A stretch of 64,000 nucleotides of DNA, taken from positions 48,562 to 112,561 of the forward strand of contig NZ_SCVE01000010.1 in NCBI RefSeq assembly GCF_004297105.1. The letters are read 5' to 3'. This DNA is from Herbiconiux sp. Lineage in GTDB: Bacteria > Actinomycetota > Actinomycetes > Actinomycetales > Microbacteriaceae. Of this stretch, positions 15,909-24,459 are shown in pieces (positions within the stretch are counted from its first letter, which is position 1; each line of letters opens with the position of its first letter). A program made the position numbers and the translations under genes. The notes under the pieces are model-generated. The model did no database searches, was not told the DNA's origin, and saw only the letters and a list, made by a program, of their open reading frames with translations.

Positions 15909-17045
15909 TCAGCGGCGGAGGCCGAGGCGGTCGGCGACCGTGGCCATCGCATCCGCGAAGGCCACCTCGCCGCCCGCCGAGGCCCCGCCCGAGAGATTCA
16001 CTCCGGCGACACCCTCGAGCTGCAACAGCTCCTCGCAGAGCGCGAGGGTGGCATCGAGTCCGGCGCGGTAGGTGTCGGCCGCATCGAGGATTCCGTCGAG
16101 GAAACCGTCGGGCAGCACGAGCGTGGTGAACGACTTGAGCAACGCGGCGCTCCCCCGGTCGATCACCATCGGGACGCACGGGATGAACGCGGGTGCGACA
16201 CCCGTCTCATGGCTGGCCCGGATGAAGCGGCGCACGGGTTCGGCCCCGCCCGCGTGGTTGACGAAGCACACATCCGCACCGGCACGCACCTTCTCGGCGA
16301 GGCGCGCGGCCCGCTTCTCCACGGGTGGCGTGAGAGGCGATTCGCCCACCGACACGAGGTGCCCTGCCTGGCGCGCCAGCGCGGCCACCTGGGTGGAGTC
16401 GAGATCGAAGACCGGCAGAGCGTCCTGCCGGTCGCCCGTGGCGGTGTGGTCGCCGGTCACGCAGTGCACGCCCGCGACGCCCACCTCGGCGAGGCCGGCG
16501 AGCTCGCCCTCGATGGCGACGCGGTTGCGGTCGCGACAGTTCATTCCCGTCCAGACGGCGAGGCCGGCATCCTGGATCAGGTGGGCTCGGTACGCGGGCG
16601 GGAACTGCACGCGGGAGCGCCCGGAGTCGCCCGCGAGCGTGGCGTCGACCCGCCCGGCGAGGGCCTGCGCGCAATCGAGCAGGGATGCCCGGTCGATCGG
16701 CTTGCCGGGGAAGTCGGCGACCACGATCTGGCGGGTGCCGAGCAGGGCGCGCATCGCGGCCGCTCCCGGCTGGGGGTCGACGGGGAACTCGTGCGCATCC
16801 GCCAGCTGCCGCACCTCGATGTGCACTCCGACGCGCTGCGGCGACTCCCCGTCAGCCGGCGAGACCTCCAGCGCGGCCTGCCACTCCGGATTCGGCGCGA
16901 TCCCGTGCCAGCGCACCGTGTCGACGTCGAGGAACACGCAGCGGAAGTCGCCCACCTCGCACGTGCCGTCGAACTCCACCCCGCCGCACGGCCCGTACTC
17001 CATGTGCTTGGGGCAGGCGGTGCGCCGCTCGAGTGCCACGTTCAT
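15909..17045 (-). CDS. Methylenetetrahydrofolate reductase-like protein with N-terminal Cys-rich MTHFR_C-type motif
   Basis: A 378-aa protein. Residues 9-38 carry four cysteines (C11, C20, C29, C36) in the pattern CPKHMEYGPCGGV..GTCEVGDFRC, the metal-binding motif usually called MTHFR C-terminal domain. A barrel resembling methylenetetrahydrofolate reductase follows (VDATLAGDSG, WTGMNCRDRNR, VHCVTGDHTATGDRQ, VNLSGG). It therefore looks like a fusion with the Cys module at the N-terminus. Reaction: probably a folate one-carbon step, perhaps linked to demethylation. The gene starts 166 bp from the divergent allantoinase gene. Confidence 0.75.
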   Translation of the reverse strand: MNVALERRTACPKHMEYGPCGGVEFDGTCEVGDFRCVFLDVDTVRWHGIAPNPEWQAALEVSPADGESPQRVGVHIEVRQLADAHEFPVDPQPGAAAMRALLGTRQIVVADFPGKPIDRASLLDCAQALAGRVDATLAGDSGRSRVQFPPAYRAHLIQDAGLAVWTGMNCRDRNRVAIEGELAGLAEVGVAGVHCVTGDHTATGDRQDALPVFDLDSTQVAALARQAGHLVSVGESPLTPPVEKRAARLAEKVRAGADVCFVNHAGGAEPVRRFIRASHETGVAPAFIPCVPMVIDRGSAALLKSFTTLVLPDGFLDGILDAADTYRAGLDATLALCEELLQLEGVAGVNLSGGASAGGEVAFADAMATVADRLGLRR

Positions 17046-17102
17046 CCGCTCATGCTAGCCGCGCCGCGTAACGCCCACGTTTCGCGCCGCCCCCACCCCG
17101 CC

Positions 17103-17172
17103 CTCCTCGCGACCCGTCGATTTCGGCCCCACACGGCAGGTTTTACGACCAAAATCGACGGGTCGCGAGGAG
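17103..17172. other. 21-bp perfect inverted repeat with TCCTCGCGAC core
   Basis: CTCCTCGCGACCCGTCGATTT (17103-17123) is repeated inverted at 17152-17172 around a 28-nt spacer. It sits between divergent genes (starts 17045 and 17212), so it is not a normal terminator. The outer core TCCTCGCGAC is shared with the repeat at 40232-40299. Confidence 0.75.
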
Positions 17173-17211
17173 TTTAGGCTTGGGGGAGGCCGATACCCCC
17201 TTGGAGAGACG

Positions 17212-18573
17212 ATGCCTGAGCTGTACGACCTGGTTGTCCGCGCCGAGAAGGCCTTCGTCGAGGGTGAGTGGAGGGCGGCATCCGTCGCCGTGCGGGACGG
17301 CGTGATCGCCGCCATCGCCGAGTTCGATGAGGGGTTCCCGGCGCACACCGTGGTGACTCTGCCTTCGTCGCAGGTGCTCATCCCGGGCATCGTCGACACC
17401 CACGTGCACGTGAACGAGCCCGGGCGCACCGAGTGGGAGGGGTTCACCACCGCCACCCGCGCGGCAGCTGCGGGCGGCGTCACCACCATCGTCGACATGC
17501 CGCTCAACAGCATCCCGCCCACCACCACCGTCGAGGGGCTCGCCGTGAAGCGGGAGGCGGCCGCCCCGCAGGCGAGCGTCGACGTCGGGTTCTGGGGCGG
17601 CGCCATCCCCTCGAGCCTCGGATCGCTCGAACCCCTCTGGAACGACGGCGTCTACGGCTTCAAGGCGTTTCTCTCCCCCTCGGGCGTCGACGAGTTCCCC
17701 CACCTCTCCACGCCGCAGCTGCGGGCCGCGCTCGAGGAGATCGCCTCGTTCGGCGGGCTGCTCATCGTGCACGCCGAAGACCCCGAGGTGCTGGACCGCG
17801 CCGCCGACGCCGTGCACGGGCCCGACTACCTCGCGTTCGTCGCCTCCCGCCCCGACCTCGCGGAGGAGGATGCGATCGCGCACGTCATCGCCGGGGTGCG
17901 CGCCACGGGTGCCCGCGCCCACATCCTGCACCTCTCCAGCGCCCGGGCGCTCGACCAGATCCGGGCCGCGAAGGCGGAGGGGCTGCCGCTCACCGTCGAG
18001 ACCTGCCCGCACTACCTCTCCTTCTCGGCCGAGCACATCCCCGACGGCGCGACGCAGTACAAGTGCTGCCCGCCGATCCGCGACGAGGGCAACCGCGAGC
18101 TGCTCTGGGAGGCGCTCCTCGACGGCACCATCGACCTGATCGCGAGCGATCACTCCCCCTCCACGGCCGCCCTCAAGTTCGCGGGCAACGGCGACTTCAC
18201 CGAGGCCTGGGGCGGCATCTCGGGCCTTCAGCTCGCGTTCCCCGCGGTGTGGTCGGGGGCACGCGCGCGCGGCATCCCGCTCGAGCGGGTGCTCGGCTGG
18301 ATGAGCGTGAACACCTCGGCGCTCATCGGCCTCACCTCGAAGGGCGTCATCGCGGCCGGCGCCGATGCCGACCTCGTGGCCCTCGCGCCCGACGAGTCGT
18401 TCACCGTGTCGGCCGACGCACTCGAGCACAAGAACAAGGTGTCGGCCTACGACGGGTCGACGCTGCACGGGGTGGTGCACACCACATGGGTGCGGGGCGA
18501 GGTGGCTCACCTGCTCGGTGAGCAGGCCGCATCCTCACCCCGCGGAAGGCTGCTCACCCGCTCCACGGATTGA
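17212..18573 (+). CDS. allB: Allantoinase
   Basis: A 453-aa cyclic amidohydrolase that opens allantoin to allantoate. Motifs: DTHVHVNEPGRTEWEGF (first HxH, about residues 62-78), the carbamylated Lys in GFKAFLSPSG near 148, IVHAED near 185, ARAHILHLSSA near 233, and the strand-8 Asp in IASDHSPS near 315. The EPGRTEWEGF wording distinguishes allantoinase from hydantoinases. Start ATG at 17212, with GGAGAGACG upstream. It supplies allantoate to the amidohydrolase at 23040 and follows uricase, HIU hydrolase and OHCU decarboxylase biochemically. Confidence 0.95.
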   Translation: MPELYDLVVRAEKAFVEGEWRAASVAVRDGVIAAIAEFDEGFPAHTVVTLPSSQVLIPGIVDTHVHVNEPGRTEWEGFTTATRAAAAGGVTTIVDMPLNSIPPTTTVEGLAVKREAAAPQASVDVGFWGGAIPSSLGSLEPLWNDGVYGFKAFLSPSGVDEFPHLSTPQLRAALEEIASFGGLLIVHAEDPEVLDRAADAVHGPDYLAFVASRPDLAEEDAIAHVIAGVRATGARAHILHLSSARALDQIRAAKAEGLPLTVETCPHYLSFSAEHIPDGATQYKCCPPIRDEGNRELLWEALLDGTIDLIASDHSPSTAALKFAGNGDFTEAWGGISGLQLAFPAVWSGARARGIPLERVLGWMSVNTSALIGLTSKGVIAAGADADLVALAPDESFTVSADALEHKNKVSAYDGSTLHGVVHTTWVRGEVAHLLGEQAASSPRGRLLTRSTD

Positions 18574-18713
18574 TCGCCGTTGCACCGGATGAGCCGCCAC
18601 GTAAATTGGTCGTAAATTCCGGGGCGCGGGGCGGGCATCCGTCGATCCACGGCGGATGCGGGCGACAGACTGGTGGTGCGCGATCCGCCCGTGCCGCGCA
18701 GTGAGCAGGAGCC

Positions 18714-19634
18714 ATGTCAATCGTCCTCGGTCCGCACCAGTACGGAAAAGCGGAGAACCGCGTCGTTCGCATCTACCGCGATTCGCCTCGGCACGAGATC
18801 CACGACATCAACGTGTCGACCGCGTTGCGCGGTGCATTCGATGCCGCTCACCTCGTGGGCGACCAGAGCGCGGTGCTTCCCACCGACACGCAGAAGCAGA
18901 CCGCCTACTCCTACGCCAAGGAGAAGGGGCTGGTGTCGATCGAGCCGTACGGCTTCGAGCTGGCCCGCCACTTCGTCTCCGACGTCGAGCCCGTCACCGG
19001 CGCCCGCATCGAGATCGAGGAGTACGCCTGGGAACGCGTGCTCGTCGACGGCACCGAGCACGACCACACGTTCGTGCGCCGGGGGCAGGAGGTGCGCACG
19101 GCCGCCATCACGGTGGAGGGCAAGGGAGCATCTCAGCAGGAGTGGGTCGTGGGCGGCTTCAAGGATCTGGTTCTGCTGAAGACCACCGGATCGGAGTTCC
19201 ACGACTTCCTCGAAGACCCTTACACGATCCTCCAGCCCACCAGCGACCGCATCATGGCCACCTCGCTCGTGGCGCAGTGGCGTTTCATCACGCCGGCCGC
19301 GGGCTGGGAGGGATTCGACTGGGAGGGCACCTACGCGGGCATCAAGCAGACCATGGTCTCGGTGTTCGCCACGCTGCACTCCCTGGCGCTGCAGCAGACG
19401 CTCTACGAGATGGGCACGGCCGTGCTCGAGGCCTTTCCGTTCCTCGCGGAGATCCGGATGTCGGCCCCCAACAAGCATCACTTCCTCTACGACCTCTCGC
19501 CCTTCGGCGTGGAGAACGACAACGAGGTCTTCAACGCCGACGACCGGCCCTACGGCCTGATCCAGGCCTCGGTGCTGCGCGACGACGCGCCTGCGGCAGG
19601 GCCGGCGTGGGACATCGCGGGGGGCTTCGCGTAG
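18714..19634 (+). CDS. Urate oxidase (uricase)
   Basis: A 306-aa cofactor-free urate oxidase converting urate to 5-hydroxyisourate. Family features: N-terminal YGKAENRVVRIYRD; a T-fold repeat with catalytic Thr/Lys region near AAHLVGDQSAVLPTDTQK; KTTGSEFHDF; SVFATLHSLALQQTLYEMG; and C-terminal NKHHFLYDLSPFGVENDNEVF. Length matches bacterial uricases. Ribosome site GCAGGAG precedes the ATG. The 140-bp leader holds a direct repeat GTAAATT (18601 and 18612) and a CATCCG/CGGATG inverted repeat. It converges on uraH. Confidence 0.96.
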   Translation: MSIVLGPHQYGKAENRVVRIYRDSPRHEIHDINVSTALRGAFDAAHLVGDQSAVLPTDTQKQTAYSYAKEKGLVSIEPYGFELARHFVSDVEPVTGARIEIEEYAWERVLVDGTEHDHTFVRRGQEVRTAAITVEGKGASQQEWVVGGFKDLVLLKTTGSEFHDFLEDPYTILQPTSDRIMATSLVAQWRFITPAAGWEGFDWEGTYAGIKQTMVSVFATLHSLALQQTLYEMGTAVLEAFPFLAEIRMSAPNKHHFLYDLSPFGVENDNEVFNADDRPYGLIQASVLRDDAPAAGPAWDIAGGFA

Positions 19635-19657
19635 ATCGCCCCGGTCGTCACCCGGGC

Positions 19658-20002
19658 CTAGCTCCCCCGGTACGTGCTGTACGCGAACGGGCTCAGCAGG
19701 AGCGGCACGTGGTAGTGGGCGGCGGCGTCGGTGAGTTCGAAGGTGATCTGCACCTCCGGGTAGAACGCGTTCACCTCCTGCTCGGCGAAGTAGGTCGCGG
19801 TGTCGAAGCTCACGCGGTAGCGGCCCGGTTGCAGGGCGACGGGGCCGAGCGCGTTGACGCGGCCGTCGGCATCCGTCTCGGCGGAGCCGATCATCACCCA
19901 GTTGCCCACGTCGTCGTGCTCGAGGATCACCGGCACTCCCGCGGCGGGGAGGCCGATCGTGGAGTCGAGCACGTGGCTCGTGACGTGGCTGCGCTCGGTC
20001 AT
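19658..20002 (-). CDS. uraH: 5-Hydroxyisourate hydrolase (transthyretin-like)
   Basis: A 114-aa transthyretin-fold enzyme acting on the uricase product. The N-terminal signature SHVLDSTIGLPAAG and the invariant C-terminal tetrapeptide YRGS are present, as are the active-site His near VTSHVLD and HYHVPLLLSPFAYSTY. The ATG overlaps the TGA of uraD by 4 nt, so the two are translationally coupled. Gene ends 23 bp from the convergent uricase gene. Confidence 0.96.
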   Translation of the reverse strand: MTERSHVTSHVLDSTIGLPAAGVPVILEHDDVGNWVMIGSAETDADGRVNALGPVALQPGRYRVSFDTATYFAEQEVNAFYPEVQITFELTDAAAHYHVPLLLSPFAYSTYRGS

Positions 20003-20562
20003 CGTGTTCCTGTCGGTTCGGCGGAGCGTGGAACGGGCGGATGCGAGGCCGGCGCACCCGGATGGAGGGTGGCGAGGCGGAGCATCGTGATGTCGTGCAG
20101 CTCGGATGCCACGGTCGCGGCCTCGGTCGAATCGTCGTTCTCGAGCCGGCGGGTGAGCTCGGCCAGGATCTCGGCACGGCCACGCCCGGCGGCGCGAATG
20201 AGGAAGACCCGGTCGAAGCGCGCCTCGTAGGCCCGGTTGCCGGCGGCGATCGCGTCGGCGAGGGCGGCATCCGAGGCCTCGGCCGCCGACTGCTCCGAGC
20301 GGCTGAACCGCTGCGCCTGCCCCTCGCCCGCTGCCCGTTCGCCGATACGCGGATGATGCGCCAGGGCGGCATCCACCTCGGCCGGCGTCAGCGACGACGC
20401 CACCCGATCGGCGGCGGCGAGCAGCGCCGCATTGTCCGTGTAGGGCGCGCCGGATGCCACGTCATCGACGAATCGGTCGACCGCGAGGCACGACCGCAAC
20501 TCCTCGCGCAGGCCAGGCGTGTCGACGATGGGGCCGGATGCCGCGCCCGGGGTCTGCTCCAT
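19999..20562 (-). CDS. uraD: 2-oxo-4-hydroxy-4-carboxy-5-ureidoimidazoline (OHCU) decarboxylase
   Basis: A 187-aa helical protein of the UraD family that yields S-allantoin from OHCU. The active-site HPRIGE motif is near residue 69 and the SAAEAS segment near 90; the C-terminal RAEILAELTRRL helix is typical. A proline/alanine-rich tail of about 20 residues is extra. The ATG at 20562 is chosen because a longer frame upstream would run into the divergent gene at 20586. Upstream of and overlapping uraH. Confidence 0.93.
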   Translation of the reverse strand: MEQTPGAASGPIVDTPGLREELRSCLAVDRFVDDVASGAPYTDNAALLAAADRVASSLTPAEVDAALAHHPRIGERAAGEGQAQRFSRSEQSAAEASDAALADAIAAGNRAYEARFDRVFLIRAAGRGRAEILAELTRRLENDDSTEAATVASELHDITMLRLATLHPGAPASHPPVPRSAEPTGTR

Positions 20563-20585
20563 GCCCTCAAGCTTACGATGGGGGC

Positions 20586-21254
20586 ATGTCGGCAGAGAGC
20601 GAGCACTCGGGCGATCACCCGGCGGGCCCGACGGTCGGCATCGTGCTGGCAGCCGGTGCGGGCACGCGGATGGGGCGCCCGAAGGCCCTCGTCGTCGGCC
20701 ACGACCGCGAGCCCTGGCTGCGCCGTGCCGTGCGCGTGCTATCTGCCGGAGGATGCGCGGAGGTGATCGTGGTGCTGGGTGCGGCCGCCGACGACGCGCG
20801 CGCCCTCCTGTCCCCCGGCTTGGACGGTTCCCCCACCGCACCGGCCGGTCCCTCCGCCACTCCGGTCGCGACCACCCACGTCGTCGTGACCGACCACTGG
20901 GCGGACGGGCTCTCCGCCTCCCTCCGCGCGGGTCTCGACGCTGCCCGAGCGCTCGGCGCCGCCGCCGCCGTGGTCACCCTGGTCGACCTCCCCTGGTTGA
21001 CGGCCGGTGCCGTGCAGCGGCTGCTCACGCCGCATCCGCTCTCCACCACCCTTCGCCAAGCGGTGTACGACGGCCGGCCCGGGCATCCGGTGGTCATCGG
21101 TCGCGTCCACTTCGAGGCCCTGATCGCCACCCTGCACGGCGACGTCGGTGCTCGCCCCTACCTAGCGGCCCAGGGTGCCGAGACGGTCGACTGCACCGAT
21201 CTGGGCGGAGGCGACGACGTCGACTCACCGCGCGGCCAGCTCGACGCCGGCTGA
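20586..21254 (+). CDS. MobA/MocA-like NTP transferase, probable molybdenum cofactor cytidylyltransferase
   Basis: A 222-aa nucleotidyltransferase. It has VLAAGAGTRMGRPKAL (about residues 19-34), the nucleotide-binding signature; HWADGLSASLRAGL near 103; LVDLPWL near 133; and GHPVVIGRVHF near 162. This pattern is that of MocA, which attaches CMP to molybdopterin for xanthine dehydrogenase-family enzymes. Adjacent to the urate genes and in line with XdhC at 1-984, it most likely serves xanthine dehydrogenase. It starts 23 bp from the divergent uraD. Confidence 0.85.
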   Translation: MSAESEHSGDHPAGPTVGIVLAAGAGTRMGRPKALVVGHDREPWLRRAVRVLSAGGCAEVIVVLGAAADDARALLSPGLDGSPTAPAGPSATPVATTHVVVTDHWADGLSASLRAGLDAARALGAAAAVVTLVDLPWLTAGAVQRLLTPHPLSTTLRQAVYDGRPGHPVVIGRVHFEALIATLHGDVGARPYLAAQGAETVDCTDLGGGDDVDSPRGQLDAG

Positions 21255-21317
21255 ACATAGCCGGGGCGTCTTCCGCGAACCGGAAGAGAACGGATGCCCG
21301 CGGAGTTGAGTGGACAC

Positions 21318-22013
21318 ATGACAGCTACAGGACTCACCACCATCGGATTCATCGGCGCCGGCCACATCGGCAGCCAGCTCGCCCGCCTCGCCGTGTCGCA
21401 CGGCTACACCGTGGTCATCAGCAACTCCCGCGGCCCCGAGACGCTCGCCGACCTCGTCGCGGAGCTCGGGCCGCAGGCATCCGCCGCCACCGCGGCCCAG
21501 GCCGGCGCGGCGGGCGACATCGTGGTCGTGACCGTGCCCTTCAAGAACTACCTCGACGTGCCCGCCGAGCCGCTCGCCGGCAAGCTCGTGATCGACACGA
21601 ACAACTACTACTGGGAGCGCGACGGCCGCATCACGTCGCTCGAGGACGAGACCACGACGGTCTCCGAACTGCTCCAGGCCCACCTTCCGACCTCGAAGGT
21701 GGTCAAGGGCTTCAACAACATCATGGCCGCCGACCTCACCACCGATGGGTCGCCCGCGGGCGGTGCCGACCGCCGGGCCCTGCCGATCGCGGGCGACGAC
21801 GCATCCGCGAAGGCCGTGGTGACCACGCTGCTCGACGAGTTCGGCTTCGACGCCGTCGACGCCGGCCCCCTCGCCGAGGGCTGGCGCTTCCAGCGTGACA
21901 CTCCGGCCTACGGCACCCGGATGACGGCCCCCGAAGCCCGGCAGAAGCTCGCCGAGGCACGCCGCGCGTCGGACGGCGCCGAGCGCGACATCCCGCACCC
22001 GTCCGAGAGCTGA
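21318..22013 (+). CDS. NADPH:F420 oxidoreductase-like dinucleotide-binding protein
   Basis: A 231-aa protein with an N-terminal Rossmann fold (IGFIGAGHIGSQLARLA, residues 8-24) and the family segments ISNSRGPE, VVTVPFKNY, IDTNNYYWERDG and VVKGFNNI. These match the NPD/F420-dependent reductase group, which exchanges hydride between NADPH and F420 in true members; some relatives act on other substrates. The ATG at 21318 is preferred for its fit to the fold; an ATG at 21294 would add eight residues. With cofD (51720) and the LLM enzyme (44137) it suggests an F420-using host. Confidence 0.75.
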   Translation: MTATGLTTIGFIGAGHIGSQLARLAVSHGYTVVISNSRGPETLADLVAELGPQASAATAAQAGAAGDIVVVTVPFKNYLDVPAEPLAGKLVIDTNNYYWERDGRITSLEDETTTVSELLQAHLPTSKVVKGFNNIMAADLTTDGSPAGGADRRALPIAGDDASAKAVVTTLLDEFGFDAVDAGPLAEGWRFQRDTPAYGTRMTAPEARQKLAEARRASDGAERDIPHPSES

Positions 22014-22046
22014 ACCGGGCTCGACCGCGTCCGAGGCCGTCACGGG

Positions 22047-22119
22047 AACGACGGAGTCCGGCCCTCGAGTCGGACCGAGGCTCCGTCTTTCCCCGAACCT
22101 GGCCCGAAACTCCGTCGTT
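22047..22119. terminator. Inverted repeat at convergent junction
   Basis: AACGACGGAGT (22047-22057) and its complement ACTCCGTCGTT (22109-22119) enclose a second possible hairpin (ACGGAG..CTCCGT). Located between genes ending at 22013 and 22138 that face each other. Reads as a bidirectional terminator without a T-run. Confidence 0.5.
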
Positions 22120-22137
22120 GCCGTGCCCGCAGCACCT

Positions 22138-22974
22138 CTACGGCGTCGGCACCTCGAGCTCGCCGAACGCCTCGTAGAGGCCGTTGATCGCGCCGATGCG
22201 GGTACGGCTCTCGCGCGTGCGCGCGGCGAGCGCGTTGCTCGCCAGCACGTTGGCCACGCTCATGGCGCTCGCATAGCTGTCGAGCGGGGAGACGCTGTCG
22301 ATCGGGCACTCGATCCACACGGCCGCGAACTCCGCGTAGCGCCGGGCCGACGGGTCACCGATCAGCACGATCGGCACCCCGCGAGCCGCGATGCCCGCGA
22401 TCAGGCGGGCGAACCCGGCGGGGCGCCGCCGGAATCCGAACACCACGGCCACGTCGCGCGCATCCCGTTCGGCGAACTCCTCGGCGAGCGTCTGCCCCGG
22501 AAGCGGAGCGACGTGCACCGCGGGCCGGCACTGCGCCAGCTGTTCGCGCAGGTGCAACGCCATCGAATAGCTGTTGCGCAGCCCGACCACCGTCACCGAA
22601 CGGCTGCGCACGATCAGAGACGTCGCCTGCTCGAGCCGCTCGGGGCCGAGCGCGTCGAGGCAGCGTCGCAGGTTCTCCACCTCGCGCACGAGGTGCGCCG
22701 ACAGATCGGCGGATGCGCCCGGCGTCGCCCCACCCACGGGCACCCCCGACGACCGCAACGAGCGAGCGTGCTCCCGCACCTCCTGCGCGTTCTCGAACCC
22801 GAGCCGCCGGAACAACCGCGACACGGTGGCCTTCGACACGCCGCTGCGCTGGGCGAGCTCGGTGCCGGAGTAGATGGCGAGGTCACTCAGGTGGTCGAGG
22901 ATGAAATCGGCCGCCCGTTGCTCCTGCGGCGACAGCTCGCCGTAGGCGCGGTCGATGCGCTGCCCGATGTTCAT
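22138..22974 (-). CDS. MurR/RpiR-family transcriptional regulator
   Basis: A 278-aa regulator: N-terminal helix-turn-helix (ELSPQEQRAADFILDHL, SGVSKATVSRLFRRLGF, residues about 10-62) and a C-terminal SIS domain (VVGLRNSYSMALHLREQL near 135; FGFRR; LIGDPSARRYAEF). SIS domains bind phosphorylated sugars or, in some RpiR members, purine-derived ligands. The ATG at 22974 has a very strong GGAGGTGGCG ribosome site and gives the usual family length. An ATG at 23043 overlaps the stop of the upstream gene but adds only a repetitive TAGTEIAGTETAGG-like leader. In the allantoate operon it is the obvious candidate regulator. Confidence 0.88.
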   Translation of the reverse strand: MNIGQRIDRAYGELSPQEQRAADFILDHLSDLAIYSGTELAQRSGVSKATVSRLFRRLGFENAQEVREHARSLRSSGVPVGGATPGASADLSAHLVREVENLRRCLDALGPERLEQATSLIVRSRSVTVVGLRNSYSMALHLREQLAQCRPAVHVAPLPGQTLAEEFAERDARDVAVVFGFRRRPAGFARLIAGIAARGVPIVLIGDPSARRYAEFAAVWIECPIDSVSPLDSYASAMSVANVLASNALAARTRESRTRIGAINGLYEAFGELEVPTP

Positions 22975-23039
22975 CGCCACCTCCGCGCCGGCGACACCGC
23001 CGCCCGCGGTCTCGGTGCCCGCGATCTCGGTGCCCGCGG

Positions 23040-24302
23040 TCATGAGGCCGCAGCCTCCGCCTGGGCTTCGTGTACGTCGGCGAGTGCCAGCACCGCTCTC
23101 TCGAAGGCATCGAGGGTCTTTGCCACATCCGCCTCCGTCACGCGCTCGTCGGGGTTGTGGCTCACCCCGCCCTCGCAGCGCACGAACAGCATCCCGATCT
23201 CGCTGATCTCGGCCACGGCCATCGCATCGTGCCCGGCCTTCGAGAACAACGACATGGGCCGGGAATCACCGGTCGAGCGGATGCCCTCCCCCACCGCCTT
23301 GCGCAGCCTCTCGCTGCACACGGCGGCCGGTGCCGAGTGCGTCTCCACGCTCTCCCAGCGCAGCCGGCGCTGCCTACAGATGTCGGTGAGCAGACCCTGG
23401 ATGACCGTCCAGATGCGGTCCCGCTCGCTGTCGTACTCACCACGCAGGTCGAGGCTGAACTCGACCTTGCCCGGGATGACGTTGACCGCATCCGGGAACA
23501 CCTCGAGGTGCCCCACGGTGGCGATGAGCTGCGCCGACCGGGCGATGCGTTCGATGGCGATGATGGCATCGGCGGCGCCGGCGAGAGCATCGCGGCGGCG
23601 CTCGTAGGGGGTGCCGGAGTGGCCGGCCTTGCCGATGACGGTGATCTGGAAGCGGCGCGCTCCCGCGATCGACGACACGATGCCGAGCGCCTTGTTCTCG
23701 TCTTCGAGGTACGGACCCTGTTCGATGTGCGCCTCGAGGTAACCCACGAGTTCCTCGGGCGTGCGGGCCGCATCCCCGATGGTCGCGGGGTCGAGCCCCC
23801 ACGCGGTGAATGCGTCGCGAAGGGTCACGCCGTCTTCGCCGCGGAGCTCCCACCATGCGTCATCCCAGGTACCGGCCAGGGCGCGGCTGCCGAGCAGAGC
23901 GCGACCGAAGCGGGTGCCCTCCTCATCGGCGAAGGCGACGACCTCGAGCGCGAACGGCAGCGCCCGTCCGGAATCCCGGATGCGGTGCACCACCGCGATG
24001 GCCGTGAGCACGCCGAGGATGCCGTCGTACCTGCCGGCCGCGGGCACGGTGTCGAGGTGGCTGCCGAGCAGCAGCGCAGGGAGGCCCGGCACGGCGCCCT
24101 CGAGGCGGCCGCACTGGTTGCCGGCGGCGTCCTGCCAGGTGGTCATGCCCGCTTCGGCCATCCAGCGGGCGGCGATCGCGTTCACCTCGGCGTGCTCCTT
24201 CGAGAGGTAGACGCGCTCGATCAGGCCGTCGGGCAGGGAGGAGTGTGTGGCGAGCTCGTCGCAGCGCGCCAGGATCGTCTGGGCGCTCGTGGTTTCGGTC
24301 AC
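23040..24302 (-). CDS. allC: M20-family amidohydrolase, probable allantoate amidohydrolase
   Basis: A 420-aa Zn-dependent hydrolase of the AllC / N-carbamoyl-amino-acid hydrolase family. Metal ligands sit in LLLGSHLDTVPAAGRYDG (about residues 76-93) and VVAFADEEGTRFG (about 123-135). The dimerisation domain has KAGHSGTPYERRRDAL, and the C-terminus has SKAGHDAMAV and SHNPDERV. It would release ammonia and ureidoglycine from allantoate. The GTG at 24302 (GGAGAGGGG upstream) is chosen over a more distal ATG at 24386. The paralogous ureidoglycolate or beta-ureidopropionate activities cannot be excluded; position beside PucG and RpiR favours allantoate. Confidence 0.87.
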   Translation of the reverse strand: MTETTSAQTILARCDELATHSSLPDGLIERVYLSKEHAEVNAIAARWMAEAGMTTWQDAAGNQCGRLEGAVPGLPALLLGSHLDTVPAAGRYDGILGVLTAIAVVHRIRDSGRALPFALEVVAFADEEGTRFGRALLGSRALAGTWDDAWWELRGEDGVTLRDAFTAWGLDPATIGDAARTPEELVGYLEAHIEQGPYLEDENKALGIVSSIAGARRFQITVIGKAGHSGTPYERRRDALAGAADAIIAIERIARSAQLIATVGHLEVFPDAVNVIPGKVEFSLDLRGEYDSERDRIWTVIQGLLTDICRQRRLRWESVETHSAPAAVCSERLRKAVGEGIRSTGDSRPMSLFSKAGHDAMAVAEISEIGMLFVRCEGGVSHNPDERVTEADVAKTLDAFERAVLALADVHEAQAEAAAS

Positions 24303-24459
24303 GGTGCTGACCCCTCTCCGCGCCGCCGCCTCTGCGGCGCGGGCGACATGCTGCGCAGTCCGTCGTTCCGTGTCGCTACGCGGCACGGCCCGGCGGCTGT
24401 GCAGCCCTGGGTCGCCTGGGAGCGGCCCGTCGCGTTCGGTCGCGTAGCCATCGATTGGA

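Noticed and set aside
20586..20841. Longer N-terminus for OHCU decarboxylase extending to 20841
   Set aside because: The extension overlaps the divergent MobA-like gene and is Arg-rich shadow sequence; the ATG at 20562 gives the normal family start.
24303..24459. Extra N-terminus of the allantoate amidohydrolase or a small gene
   Set aside because: The 157-bp stretch lacks a ribosome site and codon bias; the GTG at 24302 with GGAGAGGGG is better supported.
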